Below are positions 45,934 through 55,413 of a stretch of 55,413 nt of DNA, piece by piece. The notes below the pieces were generated by a model, which saw nothing but the letters and a program-made list of their open reading frames with translations, searched no databases and was not told where the DNA came from. Each line of letters starts with the position of its first letter. Positions within the stretch are counted from its first letter, which is position 1. Both the position numbers and the translations under genes were made by a program. The DNA comes from Polaromonas sp. Its GTDB lineage: Bacteria; Pseudomonadota; Gammaproteobacteria; Burkholderiales; Burkholderiaceae_C. The DNA is taken from positions 1 through 55,413 of the forward strand of contig JAJKJM010000015.1 in the NCBI GenBank assembly GCA_021153985.1, in the 5' to 3' direction.

Positions 45934-46776
45934 TCAGGCCCCGCCGAATTCATCGCCCAGTTCAGCCGCGCGCTGCCGGGCGGCATGGATGGCGCGCATG
46001 AACTGCATTTTGACGCGGTCCTGCTCCATGGACGTCAGCGCCGCATAGGTGGTCCCCCCCTTGGAAGTGACCCGCGCGCGCAACTCCTGCGGGGGTTCGT
46101 CCGAGGCCTGCGCCAGGGCGGCGGCACCCACAAAGGTGCCGATCGCCAGCTGGCGCGCCTGCGCCAGGGGCAGGCCCATGTCGGTGCCCGCCTCGATCAT
46201 CGCCTCGATGAAATAAAACACATAGGCCGGGCCCGAGCCGGAAAGCGCTGTCACCGCGTCGAGCTGGGCTTCTTCGGCCAGCCACAGGTAGTCGCCCGTG
46301 GGTTTGATCACTTTTTCAATCGCCAGCCGGTCGGTGGCCGTGACGGCATCGCGCGCGAACAGCGCCGTCATGCCTTTGCCCACCAGGGCCGGTGTGTTGG
46401 GCATGGCGCGCACCACGCGATCGGTGCCCAGCCAGTGCGCGATGCTGCCGGATCGCACGCCGGCCGCCACGCTCAGGTGCAAAGCGGCCTTGGTATGAAA
46501 ACGCGTTTGCAGCGCCGCATCCTTGAAGACCTGCGGCTTGACCGCCCAGACCACCAGCGTGGCGCTGGCCAGCCAGGCGCCTGGGCCTTCGTGCACCTGC
46601 AGGCCGAATTGCTTCGTGAGCCTGGCGCGCTGTTCGGCAAAAGGCTCGACCACCTGAATCTGGGCGGCTGGCAGGCCTTGCTTGATCAACCCGCCAATGA
46701 TGGCGCTGGCCATATTGCCGCCGCCTATGAAGGCGATGTGCTCGTTGCTGCTCGTACTGGAATGGGAGGTGCTCAT
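45934..46776 (-). CDS. proC: pyrroline-5-carboxylate reductase
   Basis: A 280-residue ProC, the last step of proline synthesis (NADPH reduction of pyrroline-5-carboxylate). The N-terminal Rossmann motif is IAFIGGGNMASAIIGGL (about 14-30); VWAVKPQ, RAMPNTPALVGKG and the C-terminal LSGSGPAYVFYFIEAM and RVTSKGGTTYAAL signatures are all present. The start at 46776 is preferred because the in-frame ATG at 46812 adds only non-conserved residues; the Ser-rich leader (STSHSSTSS) remains. It follows glpK by 114 bases on the same strand but is probably separately transcribed. Confidence 0.96.
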   Translation of the reverse strand: MSTSHSSTSSNEHIAFIGGGNMASAIIGGLIKQGLPAAQIQVVEPFAEQRARLTKQFGLQVHEGPGAWLASATLVVWAVKPQVFKDAALQTRFHTKAALHLSVAAGVRSGSIAHWLGTDRVVRAMPNTPALVGKGMTALFARDAVTATDRLAIEKVIKPTGDYLWLAEEAQLDAVTALSGSGPAYVFYFIEAMIEAGTDMGLPLAQARQLAIGTFVGAAALAQASDEPPQELRARVTSKGGTTYAALTSMEQDRVKMQFMRAIHAARQRAAELGDEFGGA

Positions 46777-46890
46777 GGTGTTGCGCTCGCTGGTCTTCAA
46801 TGATGTCGCCAAAGGCGGGACGAACGCCGGGGCGTCCGTATCAAGCCAGATTGTCGTTGAAGGCCGCGGCGGCCTGTTCCAAAGCGGGGC

Positions 46891-48384
<1,494 letters not shown>

Positions 48385-48444
48385 GCGCGTGAGTGTATGA
48401 AAGGTGAGCGTCGGCGCAACCCCGTTGACGGAGAAGCTGGTGCT

Positions 48445-49212
48445 TTAAGAATGGGCCACTTCGCAGCTGACGCCCGCTTCCTCCAGCAAGGCCGGAAAGG
48501 GCTCGGGCGGTGCGGTGTCGGTGAAAAGCCGGTTGATCTGCGAGAGCGTGGCCAGCTCGACCATGGCCGGACGGTTGAACTTGCTGCTGTCGGCGGCCAG
48601 CCAGACCTCGCGGGCGTGTTCGATGATGGTCTGGGCGACCTTGACTTCCCGGTAGTCGAAGTCCCGCAGCGAGCCGTCGGGCTCTATGCCGGAGATGCCG
48701 ATGACCGCGATGTCGACGCGGAACTGGCGTATGAAGTCGACCGCCGCTTCGCCGACGATGCCGCGGTCGCGCGCGCGCACCACACCGCCAGCCACGATGA
48801 CCTCGCAGTCGGTGTTGCCGCACAGGATGGCCGCCACATTCAGGTTGTTGGTGATGACACGCAGGCCCTTGTGGCTCAGCAAGGCTTTGGCGATGGCCTC
48901 GGTGGTGGTGCCGATGTTGAGGATCAGCGAGCAGTCGTTGGGAATGCGCCTGGCCACCGCGCGGGCGATGCGTTCCTTGCCTTCGGCGTTGAGGCTTTCA
49001 CGCTGGCGGTGGGCGATGTTTTCAATGGTCGAACTGGGCACGCGCACGCCCCCATGAAAGCGCGTGAGTAGCCCGGCTTCAGACAGCCGCTGCACATCCC
49101 GCCTCACGGTCTGCAGTGTGACGTCGAGCTTTTCGGCCAGTTGCTCGACCGAGGCCGAACCGTGGGTTCGCACGACGTCAAGAAGTTTGATTTGCCTGGG
49201 ATTGGAGTTCAC
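48445..49212 (-). CDS. glpR: DeoR-family glycerol regulon repressor
   Basis: A 255-residue DeoR-family repressor (E. coli GlpR has 252). The N-terminal DeoR helix-turn-helix is at about 6-58 (LLDVVRTHGSASVEQLAEKLDVTLQTVRRDVQRLSE, in parts), followed by the sugar-isomerase-like effector domain with LNIGTTTEAIAKAL (about 101-114). GlpR binds glycerol-3-phosphate as inducer. The start is GTG at 49212, giving MNSNPRQIKLL, because the codons upstream encode a non-homologous leader and fall in the intergenic region. It is followed by glpK and faces the transporter operon. Confidence 0.92.
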   Translation of the reverse strand: MNSNPRQIKLLDVVRTHGSASVEQLAEKLDVTLQTVRRDVQRLSEAGLLTRFHGGVRVPSSTIENIAHRQRESLNAEGKERIARAVARRIPNDCSLILNIGTTTEAIAKALLSHKGLRVITNNLNVAAILCGNTDCEVIVAGGVVRARDRGIVGEAAVDFIRQFRVDIAVIGISGIEPDGSLRDFDYREVKVAQTIIEHAREVWLAADSSKFNRPAMVELATLSQINRLFTDTAPPEPFPALLEEAGVSCEVAHS

Positions 49213-49509
49213 ACGGGTCCAAGTTGGGGATTTGGGGCATTCAAAGGACTTAAGAATGACGGAAGACAAGCCTTGTGGAAACTTTATATCGAAACAAAAG
49301 GAAACAGATAAGGGAAAACAATTAGATAAAACAATCACAAAGGAAGAAAAATAGAAAAAAACCGAACATCATTCAATTTCGGCCACATACGTCGCGGGGA
49401 GTGTTTTCTTGTTGAGCATTTTTTGTTTCCTGGCTTTTCCGGCTATGGCCGCCCTGGCCACTGTGCACGCCGGCCGTTGTAAGCCCCTGCCGGGCAGGGG
49501 AGCGGCGTG
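49213..49509. promoter_or_regulatory. glpR / glpS divergent control region
   Basis: 297 bases between the start codons of glpR and glpS. The central part (about 49250-49375) is markedly AT-rich. GAAAC occurs at 49278, 49291 and 49301, with GAAAAC at 49314, at 13-, 10- and 13-base steps; such iterated half-sites suit a DeoR-type repressor. No convincing -35/-10 pair could be picked in either direction. The last ~70 bases before glpS are GC-rich and hold the AGGGGAG ribosome site at 49496-49502. Confidence 0.5.
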
Positions 49510-50595
49510 ATGCAGCTGGCCCTGGACCACATCGGCAAAAAAGTCGGCGCCGAGCAATGGTTGTACGACATGAGCCTGGCGCCGCGTAGCGGGGAGGTCA
49601 CGGTATTGCTGGGCGCCACACAGGCCGGCAAAACCAGCCTGATGCGCGTCATGGCGGGGCTGGACGTTCCGACGCAGGGCAAGGTCCTGGTGAACGGTGC
49701 CGATGTGACAGGCAAGCCGGTGCGCGAGCGCAATGTCGCGATGGTCTACCAGCAGTTCATCAACTACCCCTCGCTGCGCGTGGCTGACAACATTGCTTCG
49801 CCGCTCAAGCTGCGCGGCGAAAAAGACATAGACCAGAAGGTGCGCAGCCTGGCCGAACGGCTGCACATCGACATGTTCCTGGACCGCTACCCCGCCGAGC
49901 TCTCTGGCGGGCAGCAACAGCGCGTGGCCCTGGCGCGTGCGCTGGCCAAAGGTGCGCCCCTGATGCTGCTGGATGAACCGCTGGTCAACCTCGACTACAA
50001 GCTGCGCGAAGAATTGCGCGAAGAACTGACCCAGCTGTTCGCCGCTGGCGACTCCACGGTGATCTACGCCACCACCGAGCCGGGAGAGGCCCTGCTGCTG
50101 GGCGGCTACACCGCCGTGATGGATGGCGGTGAGCTGTTGCAATATGGCCCGACGGCCGAGGTCTTTCATTCGCCGCAATCGCTGCGCGTGGCGCGCGCTT
50201 TCAGCGACCCGCCCATGAACCTCATGCCGGCGCTGCCCGCCGCGCAAGGCCTGACGTTGACGGGCGGCCCGGCGTTGACATTGAAACTGCCCGATGCGCC
50301 GGCCGACCGCCTGGTGTCTTTCACGGCGGGCGTTCGCGGCAGCGCCCTGCGCGTCACCGCACGCGAGGGCGACGTGGCCCTGCCCGGCAAGGTCGAATTG
50401 GCCGAGATTTCCGGATCTGACACCTTCGTCCACGTGGCAACGGCCGTGGGTGAATTGGTAGCCCAGCTGACGGGCGTGCATTACTTCGACCTCGGCGCGC
50501 CGATTACCTTGTACCTGGACCCGGCGCAGGTCTATGTGTTTGATGCGAATGGGGCGCTGTTGATGGCCCCGCGGAGGTTTTATGGCACGCATTGA
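49510..50595 (+). CDS. glpS: glycerol ABC transporter ATPase GlpS
   Basis: A 361-residue MalK/CUT1-type ATPase, first of two in the glycerol importer known from Rhizobium leguminosarum. Walker A is GATQAGKT (35-42), Q-loop Gln81/82, signature LSGGQ intact (131-135), Walker B LMLLDE (151-156). The H-loop histidine is replaced by Thr189 (IYATTEP where IYVTHDQ is usual). A regulatory/OB domain follows from about 235. The ATG at 49510 is preferred over the GTG one codon earlier on ribosome-site spacing. It overlaps glpT by 14 bases. Confidence 0.92.
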   Translation: MQLALDHIGKKVGAEQWLYDMSLAPRSGEVTVLLGATQAGKTSLMRVMAGLDVPTQGKVLVNGADVTGKPVRERNVAMVYQQFINYPSLRVADNIASPLKLRGEKDIDQKVRSLAERLHIDMFLDRYPAELSGGQQQRVALARALAKGAPLMLLDEPLVNLDYKLREELREELTQLFAAGDSTVIYATTEPGEALLLGGYTAVMDGGELLQYGPTAEVFHSPQSLRVARAFSDPPMNLMPALPAAQGLTLTGGPALTLKLPDAPADRLVSFTAGVRGSALRVTAREGDVALPGKVELAEISGSDTFVHVATAVGELVAQLTGVHYFDLGAPITLYLDPAQVYVFDANGALLMAPRRFYGTH

Positions 50596-51657
50596 CCTGG
50601 ACCTGGCCCATGCCTACCGGCCAAATCCGCGGGAGGACAGCGACTACGCGCTGCTGCCGCTGACCATGAGTTTCCGCGACGGCGGCGCCTATGCGTTGCT
50701 GGGCCCTTCTGGCTGCGGCAAGACCACCATGCTCAACGTCATGTCCGGTCTCCTCGTGCCCTCGCAGGGAACCGTCAAGTTCGACGGTGTGGACGTGACG
50801 CACGCCACGCCGCAGCAGCGCAACATCGCACAGGTGTTCCAGTTCCCGGTGATTTACGACACCATGACAGTGGCAGAGAACCTGGCCTTTCCGCTGCGCA
50901 ATCGCAAGGTACCGGAAGATCAGATCAAAAAGCGCGTGGGCGAAATCGCCGAGATGCTGGACATGAGCGGCCAGCTGAATCACCGCGCGTCGGGGCTGGC
51001 GGCAGACGCCAAGCAGAAGATCTCGCTGGGCCGCGGCCTGGTGCGGCCCGACGTGTCGGCCGTGCTCTTCGACGAGCCGCTCACGGTGATCGATCCCCAC
51101 CTCAAATGGCAGCTGCGGCGCAAACTCAAGCAGATTCACCATGAACTCAAGCTCACGCTGATTTATGTCACGCACGACCAGGTGGAGGCCCTGACCTTTG
51201 CCGAAGAGGTGGTGGTGATGACGCGCGGCCGCGCGGTGCAGACCGGCTCGGCCGATGCGTTGTTCGAGCGTCCCCGCCACACTTTTGTGGGGCACTTTAT
51301 CGGCTCGCCCGGCATGAACTTTTTACCGGCTACGGTGGCCGGCGGCGCGATGCTCGTGGCGGGCCGGCCGCTGGCGCTGCCGGCGGGGCGTGCAGTGCCC
51401 GACGGTGAAATCAAGCTGGGTGTGCGGCCCGAATACGTGGTGAAGACGGCGCCCGGCGACCCCGCGGCCCTGCCCTTCACCGTCACGATGGTGCAGGACG
51501 TCGGCACGCACTGGATGCTGACGGCGCGGATTGGTGAACACACGCTGAAAGCCCGGCTGAGCCCGGCGGCTCGCGCGCCGCAGGTGGGCGAAGAAGTGTG
51601 GCTGCAAGTGATGGGCCCGCATACCTGCCTGTACCTGAACGATGAACTGGTGGACGC

Positions 51658-51661
<4 letters not shown>
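50582..51661 (+). CDS. glpT: glycerol ABC transporter ATPase GlpT (ABC-type, not the MFS GlpT)
   Basis: A 359-residue ATPase, partner of GlpS. Walker A GPSGCGKT (41-48), Q-loop Gln87, Walker B VLFDE (161-165) and the H-loop His198 (IYVTHDQ) are intact. The signature motif is lost: the position of LSGGQ reads LAADA (139-143), within the stretch SGLAADAKQKISLGRGL. The D-loop is TVIDPHL rather than the usual SNLDAKL. The C-terminal OB-type regulatory domain begins near 240. It overlaps glpS by 14 bases and glpP by four (ATGA). The name clash with E. coli GlpT (a G3P antiporter) should be kept in mind. Confidence 0.92.
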
Positions 51662-52544
<883 letters not shown>

Positions 52545-52548
<4 letters not shown>

Positions 52549-53366
52549 ACACACCCAATACGCCGAAATTCCAGGCGCGCACGCTGTTCCTGATTGCTTA
52601 CATCCTGTTTGCGCTCTTGCCCATCTACTGGATGGTCAACATGAGCTTCAAGACGAATTCCGAGATTCTGTCGAGCTTCTCGTTCTTCCCTCAGGAGTTC
52701 ACCTGGAACAACTACAAGACCATTTTCACCGACCCGTCCTGGTATTCGGGTTACATCAACAGCCTGATCTACGTCGCCATCAATACGGTGATATCGATTA
52801 CCGTGGCGCTGCCGGCCGCCTATGCGTTTTCACGCTACAGCTTCCTGGGCGACAAGCATGTGTTCTTCTGGCTGCTGACCAACCGCATGACGCCGCCGGC
52901 AGTGTTTTTGCTGCCTTTCTTCCAGCTCTACACCACAGTGGGGCTGATGGATACCCACATCGCGGTCGCGTTGGCCCATCTGCTGTTCAACGTGCCGCTG
53001 GCGGTATGGATTCTGGAAGGATTCATGAGCGGCATCCCGCGCGAGATTGACGAGACCGCCTACATCGACGGCTATTCCTTCCCGCGCTTTTTTGTGCGCA
53101 TCTTCCTGCCGCTGATCAAGGCTGGCGTGGGCGTGGCGGCGTTTTTCTGCTTCATGTTCAGCTGGGTGGAGCTGCTGCTGGCGCGCACGCTGACCAGTGT
53201 CAACGCCAAACCCATCGTGGCGACCATGACGCGCACGGTGTCTGCCTCAGGCATGGACTGGGCGACGCTGGCTGCGGCTGGTGTGTTGACCATCGTGCCG
53301 GGCGCGATCGTGATCTGGTTTGTTCGCAACTACATCGCCAAAGGTTTCGCGATGGGCCGAGTCTAG
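52545..53366 (+). CDS. glpQ: glycerol ABC transporter permease GlpQ
   Basis: A 273-residue permease of the MalG/UgpE type with six helices; the EAA motif is present as EIDETAYIDGYSFPRFFVRIFLP near 163-185. The start at 52545 overlaps the glpP stop (ATGA); an upstream in-frame ATG at 52485 lies inside glpP. With GlpP it forms the heterodimeric membrane channel. The name should not be confused with the glycerophosphodiesterase GlpQ. Confidence 0.93.
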
Positions 53367-53378
53367 AAGGAGCGAAAT

Positions 53379-53687
53379 ATGTTTGAGTGGATGGCCTGGA
53401 CAACGCCGGTGGCGATTTTTTTCACCTGCATTGTGTTGATGCTGGTGGGCATGACGGTGTGGGAAATCAAGTCGCCGACGACGATGCGGCGCGGTTTCTT
53501 GCCGCTGGACACGACACGTGGTGACCGGCTCTTTATCGGCCTGCTCAGTGCGGCCTATGTGAACCTGATTTTTGTCGGCATCAGCGGGAAGCTGGCCGGC
53601 TGGCTGAAGCTGGAAGCTGACCCCTCGATCTGGATCAGTTTTGTGCTGTCCATGGTGTTGCTCGCCGTGATCATGCGCAAGGGCTGA
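53379..53687 (+). CDS. DUF2160 small membrane protein of the glycerol transporter operon
   Basis: A 102-residue protein with three predicted membrane helices (about 10-28, 52-69, 83-99), resembling DUF2160, which I know from the glpU position of rhizobial glycerol transporter operons. It lies 12 bases after glpQ, before the binding-protein gene. Its conserved place argues for a part in the transporter, possibly an accessory subunit, but no function has been shown to my knowledge. Confidence 0.8.
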   Translation: MFEWMAWTTPVAIFFTCIVLMLVGMTVWEIKSPTTMRRGFLPLDTTRGDRLFIGLLSAAYVNLIFVGISGKLAGWLKLEADPSIWISFVLSMVLLAVIMRKG

Positions 53688-53736
53688 CGGCGAAAAAGAG
53701 CAAAGTGAAAAGAGAAGTGAAAAGCAAAAAGGAATC

Positions 53737-53759
53737 CGGCTCATTGTTCCCCGGAGCCG
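53737..53759 (+). other. intercistronic stem-loop before the binding-protein gene
   Basis: A 6-bp stem CGGCTC/GAGCCG (53737-53742 with 53754-53759) with an 11-base loop lies in the 116-base gap between DUF2160 and glpV, with a purine-rich stretch ahead of it. Such hairpins before binding-protein genes often stabilise or partly attenuate transcripts, raising binding-protein output; the role here is inferred. Confidence 0.35.
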
Positions 53760-53803
53760 AACAAGCCTTCAACCACGGGGAGTGAACTATGAGGAGACAA
53801 GTC

Positions 53804-55413
53804 ATGAAGATGCGTTATACGGCGCTGGCTATGGCCGCAGTGTGTGCCATGGCCGGCCATAGCTGGGCGGGCGAAGCCGAAGCGAAAAAGTGGATTGACA
53901 GCGAGTTCCAGCCCTCCACCCTGTCCAAGGACAAACAGCAGGCGGAGATGAAGTGGTTCATCGATGCGGCCAAGAAGCTGCAGGCCAAGGGCGTGAAAGA
54001 AATTTCGGTGGTGTCCGAAACCATCACGACCCATGAATACGAATCGAAGACGCTGGCCAAGGCCTTTGAGGAGATCACGGGCATCAAGGTCAAGCACGAC
54101 ATCATCCAGGAAGGCGATGTGGTCGAAAAACTGCAGACCTCCATGCAGTCGGGCAAGTCGATTTATGACGGCTGGATCAGCGACTCCGACCTGATCGGAA
54201 CGCACTACCGCTACGGCAAGATTCTTGCGCTGTCTGACTACATGGCCGGCGCTGGCAAGGAATACACCAACCCGGGCCTGGATCTCAAGGACTTCATCGG
54301 TACCAGCTTCACCACGGCACCCGACGGCAAGCTCTACCAGTTGCCCGACCAGCAGTTCGCCAACCTCTACTGGTTTCGCGCCGACCTGTTCGCGCGCAAG
54401 GACCTGCAGGACAAGTTCAAGGCCAAATACGGATACGACCTGGGCGTGCCGCTGAACTGGAGCGCCTACGAAGACATCGCCGAGTTCTTCACTAACGACG
54501 TGAAGACCATCGACGGCAAGCCTATCTACGGCCACATGGACTACGGCAAGAAGGATCCATCGCTGGGCTGGCGCTTTACCGATGCCTGGTTGTCCATGGC
54601 CGGCACCGCCGACAAGGGCATTCCCAACGGTATGCCGGTGGACGAGTGGGGCATTCGCGTGGCGGCTGACAAGTGCACGCCGGTGGGGGCTTCGGTGTCG
54701 CGCGGCGGTGCCACCAACTCGCCGGCCGCGGTTTACGCGCTGACCAAGTATGTGGACTGGATGAAGAAGTACGCACCCAAGGAAGCCACCGGCATGACCT
54801 TCGGTGAAGCCGGCCCGGTACCGGCCCAGGGGCAGATCGCCCAGCAGATCTTCTGGTACACAGCCTTTACCGCCGACATGACCAAGAAGGGCCTGCCCGT
54901 GGTGAACGCCGACGGCACGCCGAAGTGGCGCATGGCACCCGGCCCCAACGGCCCCTACTGGAAGCAGGGCATGCAAAACGGCTACCAGGACGTAGGCTCC
55001 TGGACCTTCTTCAAGGACCATGACGCCAACAAGGTGGCGGCCGCCTGGCTGTACGCACAGTTCATCACCTCCAAGACCGTCTCGGCCAAGAAATCGGTGG
55101 TGGGCCTGACCTTTATTCGCGACAGCGACATCCATCACGAGTACTTCACCAAGAACGCCGCCAATTACGGCGGCCTGATCGAGTTTTACCGCAGCCCGGC
55201 CCGTGTGGCCTGGACGCCGACTGGCAACAACGTGCCCGACTACCCCAAGCTGGCACAACTCTGGTGGAAGAACGTGGCGCAGGCCGTGACGGGCGAGAAG
55301 ACCCCTCAAGGTGCGATGGATACGCTGGCCGACGAGATGGACCAGGTGATGGGACGCCTGGAGCGCGCTGGCATGGCCCACTGCGCGCCCAAGCTCAACC
55401 CCAAGGGCGACCC
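53804..55413 (+). CDS. glpV: glycerol ABC transporter substrate-binding protein GlpV, 3' end outside window
   Basis: A large periplasmic binding protein; 536 codons are present with no stop before the window ends, close to the expected ~575-580. A signal peptide (MKMRYTALAMAAVCAMAGHS, cleavage after WA) is followed by an extracellular solute-binding domain with SVVSETITTHEYESKTLAKAFEEITG (in two parts) and ASVSRGGATNSPAAVY typical of this branch. An in-frame ATG at 53789 would add five residues; both have a ribosome binding site (GGGGAG or GAGGAG). A long open frame exists antisense to it and is not a gene. Completes the glpS-T-P-Q-DUF2160-V set. Confidence 0.93.
   Translation, partial: MKMRYTALAMAAVCAMAGHSWAGEAEAKKWIDSEFQPSTLSKDKQQAEMKWFIDAAKKLQAKGVKEISVVSETITTHEYESKTLAKAFEEITGIKVKHDIIQEGDVVEKLQTSMQSGKSIYDGWISDSDLIGTHYRYGKILALSDYMAGAGKEYTNPGLDLKDFIGTSFTTAPDGKLYQLPDQQFANLYWFRADLFARKDLQDKFKAKYGYDLGVPLNWSAYEDIAEFFTNDVKTIDGKPIYGHMDYGKKDPSLGWRFTDAWLSMAGTADKGIPNGMPVDEWGIRVAADKCTPVGASVSRGGATNSPAAVYALTKYVDWMKKYAPKEATGMTFGEAGPVPAQGQIAQQIFWYTAFTADMTKKGLPVVNADGTPKWRMAPGPNGPYWKQGMQNGYQDVGSWTFFKDHDANKVAAAWLYAQFITSKTVSAKKSVVGLTFIRDSDIHHEYFTKNAANYGGLIEFYRSPARVAWTPTGNNVPDYPKLAQLWWKNVAQAVTGEKTPQGAMDTLADEMDQVMGRLERAGMAHCAPKLNPKGD

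Noticed and set aside
49369..50592. 407-codon minus-strand open frame over glpS
   Set aside because: Low-complexity His/Arg/Gln-rich translation antisense to a clear ABC ATPase.
53741..55381. 546-codon open frame on the minus strand
   Set aside because: It is fully antisense to the well-supported glpV gene, has no recognisable domain, and arises from GC-rich third-position bias.

Overview
The window is GC-rich (roughly 65 percent by eye), densely coded, and reads as chromosome of a betaproteobacterium. DUF3567, a PhaM-like granule protein, the oxyR-dps-ubiA order, the rhizobial/burkholderial-type glycerol ABC transporter, and a 17-bp palindromic repeat that I recall as frequent in Comamonadaceae all point to Burkholderiales, probably Comamonadaceae (Polaromonas, Rhodoferax or Variovorax type). 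The genus is inference. I saw no rRNA, tRNA, CRISPR, insertion sequence or phage gene. No gene-free stretch exceeds 300 bases.

Layout. 1-9.9 kb: the C-terminal two thirds of an RND efflux pump, a bactofilin, lrgAB behind a GlcD-type FAD dehydrogenase, an exported beta-carbonic anhydrase, purU with a GcvA-like regulator, and an omega-amino-acid:pyruvate aminotransferase. 9.9-20.5 kb: ChaN-like lipoprotein, AbrB-type permease, DUF3567, an IclR regulator fused by ATGA overlap to a DUF3108 gene and divergent from a fumarylacetoacetate hydrolase-family gene, MarC, PhaM-like protein coupled to a TIGR02466-type oxygenase, a FIST protein, and an M29/NicX-like enzyme under an XRE-type gene. 21.6-29.2 kb: a seven-gene, mostly overlapping operon with a ceramidase-fold membrane hydrolase, an MFS-PlsC fusion, DUF805, an FAD oxidase, a methyltransferase, an exported unknown protein and a membrane-anchored alpha/beta hydrolase. 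This is the best candidate for an undescribed system, probably membrane-lipid remodelling. 29.3-32.2 kb: a four-gene envelope cluster (YiaA-like, small exported protein, DUF2145, coiled-coil zinc-ribbon protein).

32.2-46.8 kb: aldo/keto reductase, two lipoproteins, a leftward operon that joins queuosine genes (queA, tgt) to envelope glycosyltransferases (GT9, GtrA, GT83), then recG, oxyR, dps, ubiA and proC. A good OxyR-type site lies between oxyR and dps. 46.9-55.4 kb: glycerol catabolism, with glpR-glpK leftward and the glycerol ABC transporter glpS-T-P-Q-(DUF2160)-V rightward. The last gene runs off the window. GlpS and GlpT show complementary loss of ATPase motifs, which predicts an importer with one canonical and one degenerate ATP site.
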